Shown here one piece after another: positions 49,431 to 57,275 of a stretch of 64,000 nt of DNA (its first letter is position 1; each line of letters begins with the position of its first letter). The stretch covers positions 1 through 64,000 of the forward strand of contig NZ_QZWF01000020.1 in NCBI RefSeq assembly GCF_004187715.1, in the 5' to 3' direction. The DNA comes from Streptomyces sp. F001 (lineage in GTDB: Bacteria > Actinomycetota > Actinomycetes > Streptomycetales > Streptomycetaceae). The translations under genes were made by a program, and so were the position numbers. The notes under the pieces were generated by a model. That model was given only the letters and a program-made list of their open reading frames with translations, searched no databases and was not told the DNA's origin.

Positions 49431-50381
49431 TCACTCCGGGGTCGCGCGCAGATCCAGCCGCCAGTCCTGGCCGACCAGGTCCTTGCCGAAGGAACGGTGC
49501 GGTCTCTCGGCGACCAGGACGAAGCCGTGGCGCTGGTAGATGCCCCGGGCGGCGGTCAGGACGTCGTTCGTCCACAGCACCAGGTCGCGGTAGCCGACAC
49601 CGCGGGCGAAGTCCACGACCGCCGTGACGAGCCGGTCCCCGATGCCGAGGCCGCGCGCGTCCGGCTCGACGAGCAGAAGCCGCAGCCGGGCGGTGCCGGG
49701 CACCTCGTCCCGTACGCACATCACGCACCCCACCGGCCGCCCGGCCAGCTCGGCGATCCACGCCCGCTCCAGATGCGGATCGTGGTCCTCGGCGAAGTCG
49801 GCGACGATCCTCGCCACCAGGCCCTCGTAGTCGGTGTTCCAGCCGAACTCGGTGGCATACAGCGCGCCGTTGCGCTGCACGATCCAGCCGAGGTCGCCCG
49901 GGCCGGGTTCGCGCAGCACGACGTCTTTGGGGTCCTCGGGGACCTCCGGGTGCGCTGCCCGGCCGCCGCCCAGGATCGTACGGACCGTCCGCATCGCCTC
50001 CACGAGCCGCGGCCGGTCCTCCGGCGGCACCGTGGCCAGCAGCGCCCCGACCGTCTCCCGCGCCCGCTCGTCGAGCAGACCGGCCGCCTCCCGGCCGGGC
50101 GCGGTGAGGGTGATACGGCGGCGCCGCGGATCCCGCTCCGACGGTCCGCGCTCGATCAGCCCGTCCTTCTCGAACCTGTTCAGGATGCGGCTCAGATACC
50201 CCGCGTCCAGATGGAGTTCGGCACGCAGATCGGCGGCGTCCGTGCCCGCCGAGTGCGCGAGCTCGTACAGGACGCGGGCCTCGGTGAGGGTGTACGGAGC
50301 GTAGAGGTGGCGGCCGTAGTCGAGGGCGCCGATGACGTTGGTGTAGAAGCGGTTGAAGGCGCGGATGTCCTGGACGGTCAT
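49431..50381 (-). CDS. MarR-GNAT fusion protein
   Basis: 316 residues. Residues 1-145 form a MarR winged helix (YTLTEARVLYELAHSAGTDA, LDAGYLSRILNRFEKDGLIE, RDPRRRRITLTAPGREAAGL). Residues 155-316 form a GNAT acetyltransferase (GCVMCVRDEVPGTARLRLLL, then ARGLGIGDRLVTAVVDFAR with the acetyl-CoA loop, and IYQRHGFVLV). The combination is a recognised architecture; the target of acetylation and the operator are unknown. It lies on its own with divergent or unrelated neighbours. Confidence 0.92.
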   Translation of the reverse strand: MTVQDIRAFNRFYTNVIGALDYGRHLYAPYTLTEARVLYELAHSAGTDAADLRAELHLDAGYLSRILNRFEKDGLIERGPSERDPRRRRITLTAPGREAAGLLDERARETVGALLATVPPEDRPRLVEAMRTVRTILGGGRAAHPEVPEDPKDVVLREPGPGDLGWIVQRNGALYATEFGWNTDYEGLVARIVADFAEDHDPHLERAWIAELAGRPVGCVMCVRDEVPGTARLRLLLVEPDARGLGIGDRLVTAVVDFARGVGYRDLVLWTNDVLTAARGIYQRHGFVLVAERPHRSFGKDLVGQDWRLDLRATPE

Positions 50382-50458
50382 GATCGCCGACCCTCCGGAT
50401 CGTTGACTCAGTCAGAGATACCGTCGGGTTGAGCGTAGGACTCCCGCGCCCCCCGCGG

Positions 50459-51058
50459 CTACCCCTCGGCGGCCGGCCGGTAGACGCACACGTTCACGCC
50501 CGTCTTCCCGGTGACCGTGGAGACCAGCTCGAACGGCCGCTTCCCGCCGTCCTCCGGGAAGATCGACTTGCCGCCGCCGAGCAGCACCGGCATCACGATC
50601 AGCTGGAGCTCGTCCACCAGACCCTCGCTCAGCAGCGTCCGGACCAGCGTGGGGCTGCCCATCATCGCCAGGTCGCCGCCCTCGGCCGCGCGCAGTTCCC
50701 GGATCCGGGCCACGGCCTCGCCGCCGGGGACGAGGGTGGAGTTGTTCCAGGTCAGGTCGGCGTCGGTGAGGGTGCTGGAAACGACGTACTTCTTGAGGGA
50801 GTTCATCTGGTCGGCGAACGGGTCGTCGCCCGCCCGCTCGGGCCACGCCGCGGCCATCGTCTGCCACGTACGCCGCCCGAACAGCAGCGCCTCGGCCCTG
50901 CTCAGCCCCCCGTCGAAGACCGGGCCGAGCACCTCCGGGTCGAAGTACGGATGCGACCAGCCGCCGTGGGCGAAGCCCCCGTCGGTGTCCTCCTCGGGCC
51001 CGCCGGGCGCCTGCACGACTCCGTCGATGCTGATGAACTCGGTGACCACGATGCGCAT
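50459..51058 (-). CDS. Dihydrofolate reductase-like protein (RibD C-terminal domain)
   Basis: 199-residue RibD_C-type reductase domain protein: MRIVVTEFISIDGVVQAPGG opening, ALLFGRRTWQTMAAAWPERA, KKYVVSSTLTD, and DLAMMGSPTLVRTLLSEGL (NADPH-binding Gly/Ser), VMPVLLGGGKSIFP near the end. Such stand-alone domains are common in streptomycetes and have unknown substrates; they are not the housekeeping DHFR. ATG 51058 begins the family; a GTG at 51067 is possible, with AGGAG badly spaced for both. Confidence 0.88.
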   Translation of the reverse strand: MRIVVTEFISIDGVVQAPGGPEEDTDGGFAHGGWSHPYFDPEVLGPVFDGGLSRAEALLFGRRTWQTMAAAWPERAGDDPFADQMNSLKKYVVSSTLTDADLTWNNSTLVPGGEAVARIRELRAAEGGDLAMMGSPTLVRTLLSEGLVDELQLIVMPVLLGGGKSIFPEDGGKRPFELVSTVTGKTGVNVCVYRPAAEG

Positions 51059-51216
51059 GGGGCTCACTCACTCCTGTGTCGGTTCCTGAGCTGACGCCGA
51101 TGAAGACCGACGCCCCGCCGGAAACTCATCGCCGCCCCGCGAAAAGATCGCGCGACACCGCGTCCACCGCGCTGCCGGGCACCAGCCTCGCTGCGGAATC
51201 CCTCATTCAGTAGTGA

Positions 51217-51663
51217 TCAAGAAACAGCTCGAGCTTCGGCGTCCGGCAACATCGGCGGCCGCCCCTGCGTCCACACGGCCCGCACCGAGACCCGGCTGAA
51301 GCGCCAGCCGTCCGAGGTGCGGCGCAGGTCGCCCTCGTAGATCCCGCCGACCGTGAACACCGAGTCATCCTCGTGTACATGGAACATCAGCGCGTTCCAG
51401 GAGACGCTGCCCCGGCCCGCCCCGGCGTCCACGTCGGCGAGGATCCCCGAGGCGACGTGCTGTGTCCGCGCGTACCGCCCGAGCGCTTCCTTCGCAGCCT
51501 GCTCGGCCTCCGCCCCCTCGGCGGTCCCGAGGGGCGTCTCCATGCGGGCGTCGGCGGTGAAGAGGGCGTCCATCCAGCCGGGGGTGAAGTCACGGGCGTC
51601 CAGGGCGCGGAAGAGACGATGGACGAGGGTGTGGATGTCCATGGTGCTGTGGTGATCGGTCAT
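51217..51663 (-). CDS. SnoaL-like (NTF2-fold) protein
   Basis: 148-residue NTF2-like single-domain protein: THLVHRLFRALD-like opening helix (HTLVHRLFRALDARDF), FTADARMETPLGTAEG, GSVSWNALMFHVHEDDSVFT, GGIYEGDLRRTSDGWRFSRV. SnoaL-type proteins act as small-molecule isomerases, hydroxylases or binding proteins. ATG 51663 follows a promoter with an excellent SoxR/MerR-like dyad (51679-51696), suggesting that oxidative or xenobiotic stress induces it. The transcript leader would be only about 10 nt. Confidence 0.8.
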   Translation of the reverse strand: MTDHHSTMDIHTLVHRLFRALDARDFTPGWMDALFTADARMETPLGTAEGAEAEQAAKEALGRYARTQHVASGILADVDAGAGRGSVSWNALMFHVHEDDSVFTVGGIYEGDLRRTSDGWRFSRVSVRAVWTQGRPPMLPDAEARAVS

Positions 51664-51672
51664 GGGGAGAGG

Positions 51673-51700
51673 GTCATACGTCAAGTGGACTTGAGGTCAA
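51673..51700 (-). promoter_or_regulatory. Promoter with SoxR/MerR-like dyad
   Basis: On the minus strand: -35 TTGACC (51700-51695), -10 TATGAC (51678-51673), spacer of 16 bp. CCTCAAGTCCACTTGACG (51696-51679) is 16/18 palindromic and close to the known SoxR box CCTCAAGTTAACTTGAGG. MerR-family activators bind exactly between the -35 and -10. No merR or soxR gene is present in the window. Confidence 0.6.
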
Positions 51701-51736
51701 GGGTGCGACTCCCGAACCGAACCCCATGCAAGCCTG

Positions 51737-52135
51737 CTAGCGGGCAGCCGGTTCGGTGTCGTAGTCGTGCCGGGCCTGTTCGACCCTGTCCAGGTTCTCG
51801 GCGGCCCATTCGGCCAGGTGCGCGAAGAGCGGGGCGAGGCTGCGGCCGAGTTCGCTGATCTCGTACTCGACCCGAGGGGGGACCTCCGGGTGGTACGTGC
51901 GCACGATCAGGCCGTCGCGCTCCAGTTGCCGCAACCGCTGCGTCAGCACCTTGGGCGTGATCTTTGCGATGCGCCGCTCCAGTTCGACGAAGCGCTGCCG
52001 GCCGTGGGTGTGGAGCGTCCACAGGATCGGTGTGGTCCAGCGGCTGAAGACGATGTCCACGACCGGGCTGATCGGGCAGGCGAGTTCCGGTTCGGCGGCC
52101 CCGGCCGGCGTCCAGGTCGTCGTGTCGGGCGCCAT
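51737..52135 (-). CDS. HxlR-family regulator
   Basis: 132-residue winged-helix regulator: CPISPVVDIVFSRWTTPILW (conserved Cys near the N-terminus), GRQRFVELERRIAKITPKVL, TQRLRQLERDGLIVRTYHPE, VPPRVEYEISELGRSLAPLF. In YodB/QorR-like members that Cys senses quinones or oxidants. ATG 52135 is chosen for AGGGGG 6 bp upstream; ATG 52141 is also possible. Divergent from an NmrA-like oxidoreductase, a common HxlR arrangement. Confidence 0.93.
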   Translation of the reverse strand: MAPDTTTWTPAGAAEPELACPISPVVDIVFSRWTTPILWTLHTHGRQRFVELERRIAKITPKVLTQRLRQLERDGLIVRTYHPEVPPRVEYEISELGRSLAPLFAHLAEWAAENLDRVEQARHDYDTEPAAR

Positions 52136-52159
52136 GCGCATCCCCCTGGGGTAGCCACT

Positions 52160-52181
52160 TTCCTATAGGTACCTACTATAC
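52160..52181. promoter_or_regulatory. Operator-like palindrome between HxlR and NmrA genes
   Basis: TAGGTACCTA (52166-52175) is a perfect 10-bp palindrome inside TATAGGTACCTACTATA, which is unusually AT-rich and includes likely -10 hexamers for one or both divergent promoters. Its position fits HxlR repression of the divergent gene. Confidence 0.55.
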
Positions 52182-52273
52182 CGACGGTGTTAGCGTCCTT
52201 CCATCGCCCGGAGAGCCGGCCTCCGGGGCCCTTTCGGCAGATTCAAATGCCCTGCTAAATATGGGAGTTGGAC

Positions 52274-53122
52274 ATGATCGTAGTGACGGGTGCGACCGGC
52301 AATGTGGGACGTTCGCTTGTACGGATCCTGGTCGCGGCCGGCGAGCCGGTGACCGCGACCTCGCGCAGGATCGCCGACGCGGATCTGCCTCAGGCGGTGC
52401 TGCGGCGGCCGGCGGATCTCGTCGACGCGGAGAGTCTGCGGCCGGTCCTCGACGGCGCCGACGCACTGTTCCTGCAGAACGGCGGCCCCAGCGCACACCT
52501 GCTCAGCCCCCGGGATCTCGTGGACGTCGCCAAGGCAGGCGGTGTGCGGCGGATCGTGCTGCTGTCCTCCCAAGGGGTCGCGACCCGGCCCGGATCGGCC
52601 TCGCACGGGGAGATCGCCCGGGCCATCGAGGACGCGGTACGGCAGTCCGGGCTGGAGTGGACCGTCCTACGGCCCGGCGGCTTCGCCTCCAACACCTACG
52701 CCTGGGCCGAGTCGGTCCGCACCCGGCGGACCGTCGCCGCGCCGTTCGGTGATGTCGGGCTGCCCGTCATCGACCCGGACGACATCGCCGAGGTCGCCGC
52801 GGCGGCGCTGCGCGAAGGGGGCCGGCATGCGGGGCAGGCCTACGAGTTGACCGGTCCCGCCCTCATCACGCCCCGGCAGCAGGCCGAGGCTCTCGGGGAC
52901 GCGCTCGGTGAACCTGTCCGCTTGGCCGAGCAGACCCGCGACGAGGCCAGGGCCCAGATGCTGCGGTTCATGCCCGAATCGGTGGTCGAGACCACGCTGA
53001 GCATCCTGGGCGAGCCCACGCCCGCCGAGCAGCGGATCAGCCCCGACGTCGAGCGGGTCCTCGGCCGTACGCCCGGCACGTTCGCGGACTGGGCGCGGCG
53101 CCACGTCGCCGCCTTCCGATAG
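52274..53122 (+). CDS. NmrA-like NAD(P)-binding oxidoreductase
   Basis: 282-residue atypical short-chain dehydrogenase (NmrA/QOR2-like). NAD(P) motif MIVVTGATGNVGRSLVRIL at the N-terminus; VRRIVLLSSQGVATRPG mid-chain; WTVLRPGGFASNTYAW; then PVIDPDDIAEVAAAALREGG. Such proteins reduce quinones or sense redox state. ATG 52274 has GGGAG 6 bp upstream. Divergent from and probably controlled by the HxlR gene. Confidence 0.9.
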   Translation: MIVVTGATGNVGRSLVRILVAAGEPVTATSRRIADADLPQAVLRRPADLVDAESLRPVLDGADALFLQNGGPSAHLLSPRDLVDVAKAGGVRRIVLLSSQGVATRPGSASHGEIARAIEDAVRQSGLEWTVLRPGGFASNTYAWAESVRTRRTVAAPFGDVGLPVIDPDDIAEVAAAALREGGRHAGQAYELTGPALITPRQQAEALGDALGEPVRLAEQTRDEARAQMLRFMPESVVETTLSILGEPTPAEQRISPDVERVLGRTPGTFADWARRHVAAFR

Positions 53123-53279
53123 GCGTTGCCCTTCAGCCGGCCTTCAGTCCGCCGGACCGCCCGTCGCCGGCTTCTGTCGGAGAAGGCGCGGGGAAAGTCG
53201 CAGACCCATCCCTCGCCTTCCTCCTGCACCATCGAGGTGACCTGGCTGGAAAGCCGCCCCTTCCCCGGGGCGGCACGCC

Positions 53280-54323
53280 TCACTCCCGCGGCACCCCCGA
53301 AGATCCCCGCACCATCAACTCCCCCGCACCGTCGCGATCCCCCGGGCGGCGGCTCCTCCCGCCCCATGGCGATCCGCCCGGCCCGCGCCCCGCCTGCGCG
53401 AGCGGCAGCCGTACCGTCGTCAGTGAAGGCACCGCGTCGATGCTGAACGGCAGGTCGTCGAAGCCGGCCACCGAGACGTCCTCCGGGATCCGCAGCCCCG
53501 ACTCCCGCAGCGCCGCGCACGCCCCCAGCGCGACGGAGTCGTTCGCGGCGACGACGGCCGTCAGGGACGGGTCCCGGCGCAGCAGCTCCAGGGTGGCCTC
53601 GTGGCCGGACCGGCGGTCGTAGCGGCCGTGGACCGTCCAGCGCGGGTCCTCCTGGATCCCCGCCGCCTCCAGCGCCGCCCGATGCCCCTCCAGGCGGTGG
53701 CGGGTGGTGGTGCGCTCCTCCGGGCCCGCGATGTAGCCGAGCCGCCGGTGGCCGAGGCCGATCAGGTGCTCGGTCAGCTGCCGGCCCCCTCCCCGGTTGT
53801 CGAAGGTCAGCGCGACCGCGGACGTGTCCGGCGCCGGCGGCCGGCCGCACAGCACCACCCGCGTCCCGGCGTCCGTCAGTTTCCGCAGCTTCGCGGAGAC
53901 CGCCGCCACATGCGAGGCGTCCTCGATCGCGCCGCCGGTCAGGACGACCGCAGCGGCCCGCTGCCGCTGGAGCAGGGTGAGGTAGGTCAGCTCGCGCTCC
54001 GGGGAGCCGCCCGTGTTGCAGACGACGGCCAGCCGCTCACCGCCCGCGCGCCCGCCCGGCCCGCCGATCTCGGACTGGATCGCGCTCGCCATGATCCCGA
54101 AGAAGGGGTCGGCGATGTCGTTGACCAGGATCCCGACCAGGTCGGAGGTCGCGGCGGCGAGCGCGCTGGCGGGGCCGTTGAGCACGTAGTCCAGCTCGTC
54201 GACCGCCTTGAGCACCCGCTCCCGGGTGGAGGCGGCCACCGGGTAGTTCCCGTTCAGCACGCGCGACACCGTCGCGGGCGAGACCTGCGCGCGGGCCGCC
54301 ACGTCCGCCAGGGTCACCGTCAT
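53280..54323 (-). CDS. LacI-family transcriptional regulator (C-terminus disturbed)
   Basis: 347 residues. N-terminal LacI helix-turn-helix with hinge: MTVTLADVAARAQVSPATVS, RVLNGNYPVAASTRERVL; then a periplasmic-binding-like effector domain (LVGILVNDIADPFFGIMASA ... VVAANDSVALGACAALRESG ... VAGFDDLPFSIDAVPSLTTV). Near the end, GRGPGGSPWGGRSRRPGDRD is out of frame with a family-like ARAGRIAMGREEPPPGG in another frame, then GELMVRGSSG is again normal. So three compensating one-base deletions in G-runs are suspected. ATG 54323 begins the helix-turn-helix. It is divergent from the Gfo/Idh-DUF993 operon, its likely target. Confidence 0.85.
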   Translation of the reverse strand: MTVTLADVAARAQVSPATVSRVLNGNYPVAASTRERVLKAVDELDYVLNGPASALAAATSDLVGILVNDIADPFFGIMASAIQSEIGGPGGRAGGERLAVVCNTGGSPERELTYLTLLQRQRAAAVVLTGGAIEDASHVAAVSAKLRKLTDAGTRVVLCGRPPAPDTSAVALTFDNRGGGRQLTEHLIGLGHRRLGYIAGPEERTTTRHRLEGHRAALEAAGIQEDPRWTVHGRYDRRSGHEATLELLRRDPSLTAVVAANDSVALGACAALRESGLRIPEDVSVAGFDDLPFSIDAVPSLTTVRLPLAQAGRGPGGSPWGGRSRRPGDRDGAGELMVRGSSGVPRE

Positions 54324-54350
54324 CTCGTCGTCCTCCGGTCGCGCGTCTTG

Positions 54351-54404
54351 TCGTACGTCGTCGTACACGTGCGGTGCTCGTACGTCGTCATACACGTGCA
54401 GTGC
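54351..54404. repeat. Two 27-bp tandem repeats upstream of the LacI gene
   Basis: Units 54351-54377 and 54378-54404 differ at two positions; each contains TCGTACGTCGTC and TACACGTGC. They lie 28-81 bp before the LacI start and may hold regulator contacts or the promoter. Non-coding in the accepted gene model. Confidence 0.75.
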
Positions 54405-54526
54405 ACGGGCCACGGTTTCGTGCAGACCATAAGGCCCGGAACCCCACTTGTTCGCCCCCTCGAACAACTCGAGACGGTCACGGCCTTGTCTCGACCGCTG
54501 GTCAGAGGCTAGCTTCTCATGGGATA

Positions 54527-54538
54527 GAAAGCGCTTGC
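54527..54538. promoter_or_regulatory. LacI-type operator before the Gfo/Idh operon
   Basis: GAAAGCGCTTGC with a perfect AAGCGCTT core and central CG, the classical LacI/GalR-family half-site symmetry, about 93 bp before the Gfo/Idh GTG. A binding site of the adjacent LacI protein is likely. Confidence 0.65.
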
Positions 54539-54630
54539 TGTACGGCTTACCAGTAGCACCGGTGACATCAGTGAATCCAGGGAATCCAGACGATCGACGG
54601 GGCGGACCAGACGCCCACGAAGGGAACGAC

Positions 54631-55766
54631 GTGACACGCAAGACGGTGCGTATCGCCATGAACGGTGTGACCGGGCGCATGGGCTACCGCCAGCACCTCG
54701 TCCGCTCCATCCTGGCCCTCCGCGAACAGGGCGGCCTCGACCTCGGCGACGGCACCGTGCTGTGGCCGGAACCGATCCTCGTCGGCCGCCGCGAACACGC
54801 CCTCAAGGCACTCGCCGAGCGGCACGGCCTGGAACACCTCTCCACGGACGTGGACGCGGTCCTCGCCGACGACACCGTGGACATCTACTTCGACGCCCAG
54901 GTCACCTCGGCCCGCGAGGAGGCCATCAAGAAGGCGATCGCGGCCGGAAAGCACATCTACACGGAGAAGCCCACGGCCACCGGACTCGAGGGTGCCCTGG
55001 AACTGGCCCGCCTGGCGGCCGGGAAGGGCATCAAGCACGGCGTCGTCCAGGACAAGCTCTTCCTCCCGGGCCTGCTGAAGCTCAAGCGGCTCATCGACGG
55101 CGGCTTCTTCGGCCGGATCCTGTCCGTGCGCGGCGAGTTCGGCTACTGGGTCTTCGAGGGCGACTGGCAGCCCGCCCAGCGCCCCTCCTGGAACTACCGC
55201 GCCGAGGACGGCGGCGGCATCGTCACTGGGAGTACGTCCTGCACGAACTGTTCGGCCGGGTGCGCTCCGTCCAGGCCCTGACCGCCACCCACATCCCGCA
55301 GCGCTGGGACGAGAACGGCAAGCCCTATGACGCCACCGCCGACGACGCCGCCTACGGCATCTTCGAGCTGGAGGGCGGCGCGATCGCCCAGATCAACTCG
55401 TCGTGGGCCGTGCGCGTCAACCGCGACGAGCTGGTCGAGTTCCAGGTGGACGGCACGGAGGGCTCGGCGGTCGCCGGCCTGCGCAACTGCCGCGTCCAGC
55501 ACCGCAGCGCCACCCCCAAGCCGGTCTGGAACCCGGACATCCCGGCCACCTACTCCTTCCGCGACCAGTGGCAGGAGGTCCCGGACAACACCGAGTTCGA
55601 CAACGGCTTCAAGGCCCAGTGGGAGCTGTTCCTCAAGCACGTCTACGCCGACGCCCCCTACCACTGGGACCTGCTCGCCGGCGCCCGTGGTGTCCAGCTC
55701 GCCGAGCTGGGCCTCAAGTCCACGGCCGAGGGCCGCCGTATCGACGTACCGGAGATCGCGCTTTGA
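54631..55766 (+). pseudogene. Gfo/Idh/MocA-family oxidoreductase with internal deletion
   Basis: Starts at GTG 54631 (AAGGGAA about 6 bp upstream): MTRKTVRIAMNGVTGRMGYR; KHIYTEKPTATGLEG, the catalytic Lys motif; GFFGRILSVRGEFGYWVFEG; AEDGGGIVT. Near 55224 the frame shifts: the rest (EYVLHELFGRVRSVQALTAT ... NRDELVEFQVDGTEGSAVAG ... IDVPEIAL) continues in another frame. The usual family text at the joint is GGGIVxDMxCHWEYVL, so about 16 bp seem to be missing. As written it makes a truncated 216-residue protein; otherwise all domains are preserved, so the loss is recent or an assembly error. Confidence 0.8.
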
Positions 55767-55800
55767 CCGCTCCCCTCCCTTCAGGGAGGGGATTCCTGGC

Positions 55801-57003
55801 TCAGGCTGCCTCCGGGAGCTGCGCTCCCGGAGGTCTTACGCCCTCGACACCAGCCGGGTTCAGACCAGCCCGGGCGAGCATCACGCGGGCGGAGTTCTTG
55901 TCCCTGGAGGACGCGACTCCGCACACGGTGCAGGTGTATATGCGTTCCGAAAGAGGAAGTGCGTGCTTGGTTCTCGCTCCGCACGACGCGCAGTCCATGG
56001 TGGTGTGCGCGGGATGCACCAGACGGATATCCCGTCCGTGCTTGCGGCCCATCTCAATCAGGGCCTTTTTCGTGGCACCGATCGCGGCGTCCGCCGCCTT
56101 GCGCGCCAACGAGGACCTGGCGAGGAATTTCGGCTTGAAGTCCTCCACGGCGATGGCATCGTGGTCGGTCACGACCTTCTTCGCCCACTTGCGGCCCGTG
56201 TCCTGTCGCTGCCGGGCGATCTTCGCGTAGGTCTTCGCCCGCCACTTCTTCGCCTCCCGGTAGCCCTTCGAGGCGGCCTGCCCCTTCTTCGGTTTGCGGC
56301 GGGCCATCATCCGGTCGTACCGGGTCAGCTTGGCCTGGGCCTTCTTCCCGTGCTGGGCGTGCGGGAGGTCGTGGGCCTCCGAGGTGGTGGTCGCGGTCTC
56401 CTTCACGCCCCAGTCGATCCCGAGCACCCGGCCGGTCTCCGGCAGCGGCTGCACCTCGGCGGGCACGACGAACGAGGCGTACCAGTGCCCGACGCTGTCC
56501 TGGTATACCCGCACCGAGGAAGGGTCTGCGGGCAGGTCCCGCGACCACACCACTGTCAGCGCGATCCCGCCCGCAAGGTGCAGGCGATTGCCCTTCAGCC
56601 GGAACCCACGCCGGGTGTAGTTCAGCGTCGGCAAGGCTTCGCGCTTCGTCTTGTACTTCGGCATTCCGGCCCGACGATGTACCGGCAGCCGTTCCTTGAT
56701 GTCCTTCTGCGCCTTCGCGCGGGACTTGCCGAAGTCCCGGATGAGCTGCTGCTGCGGCACCGAAGAACCCTCAGCCAACCACGGTGCCATCGACCGGGCC
56801 TCGGTCAGCATCCGGTCCAACCGGGCCGGGCCGCACGGCTCACCCCCGGCGTAGGCCTTCTTCGACCGGGCCACACACTCGTTCCAGAGCCACCGGCACC
56901 GGTCCCATTCTGCGCGAAGCGCCGCGCGAGCCGTCGAGGACATACGAAGCCGGTAGGTGTACCGGGCATGCCCGGTTTCTCTAGCCGACTTTGGTGTCGT
57001 CAT
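55801..57003 (-). CDS. tnpB: TnpB RNA-guided-type nuclease (IS200/IS605 OrfB)
   Basis: 400-residue canonical TnpB. RuvC residues Asp197 (GIDWGVKETA), Glu287 (AVEDFK) and Asp368 (SSRDKNSARVML); zinc ribbon C338/C341 and C358/C361 (MDCASC ... TCTVC). All catalytic residues are intact. ATG 57003 starts the family (MTTPKSARETGHARYTYRLR). Its 3' end runs into hairpins typical of the omega-RNA/right end. Established TnpBs cut the donor site after excision with a guide from the element end; without tnpA the copy would need a helper to move. Inserted in a metabolic operon on the opposite strand. Confidence 0.93.
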   Translation of the reverse strand: MTTPKSARETGHARYTYRLRMSSTARAALRAEWDRCRWLWNECVARSKKAYAGGEPCGPARLDRMLTEARSMAPWLAEGSSVPQQQLIRDFGKSRAKAQKDIKERLPVHRRAGMPKYKTKREALPTLNYTRRGFRLKGNRLHLAGGIALTVVWSRDLPADPSSVRVYQDSVGHWYASFVVPAEVQPLPETGRVLGIDWGVKETATTTSEAHDLPHAQHGKKAQAKLTRYDRMMARRKPKKGQAASKGYREAKKWRAKTYAKIARQRQDTGRKWAKKVVTDHDAIAVEDFKPKFLARSSLARKAADAAIGATKKALIEMGRKHGRDIRLVHPAHTTMDCASCGARTKHALPLSERIYTCTVCGVASSRDKNSARVMLARAGLNPAGVEGVRPPGAQLPEAA

Positions 57004-57032
57004 GACACCACGCTAGCACTACAGTTGAGGTC

Positions 57033-57191
57033 ATGGACCATGAAGTACGCATCACGCTCAGGCTGCCCGCCGGCCTTCACGAATGGCTGGTTGCTCAGGC
57101 CAAGTCCGCCCGCCGGTCTCTCAACTCCGAGATCGTGTATCGCTTGGAAGGCGAGCGCGCCGCTACTGAGGCGGACGGCGAATCGCGCTAA
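57033..57191 (+). CDS. Arc-like ribbon-helix-helix mini-protein
   Basis: 52 residues: MDHEVRITLRLPAGLHEWLV, AQAKSARRSLNSEIVYRLEG, then an acidic tail to TAA. The beta-strand VRITLRLP followed by two helices with NSEIVYRLE is the Arc/MetJ ribbon-helix-helix DNA-binding fold. It is divergent from tnpB with only 29 bp between the starts, so it is well placed to repress tnpB and itself. A GAGG lies just before the ATG. Confidence 0.8.
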   Translation: MDHEVRITLRLPAGLHEWLVAQAKSARRSLNSEIVYRLEGERAATEADGESR

Positions 57192-57275
57192 CAGCGATTC
57201 GCCTTTCCCTTCCCTGCTCTGCAGGGACCCGATTCCCCTCCGGCCTGAAGGCCGAGCCAACCTCGGAGGTTCCCG

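Larger units (their letters stand above)
55770..57272. mobile_element. IS605-like element with tnpB and ribbon-helix-helix gene
   Basis: Insertion between the Gfo/Idh stop and the ribosome site of the DUF993 gene. It holds tnpB on the minus strand and a tiny plus-strand RHH gene, without tnpA. Subterminal hairpins: CCCCTCCC-TTCA-GGGAGGGG (about 55775-55794) and CTCCGGGAG/CTCCCGGAG (about 55812-55834) at the tnpB 3' end, and CCCTGC/GCAGGG plus CGGCCT/AGGCCG at the other end. Exact tips are not determined. Confidence 0.7.

Noticed and set aside
54351..54404. 27-bp repeats considered as a CRISPR remnant
   Set aside because: Directly adjoining units without spacer sequence and no cas genes.
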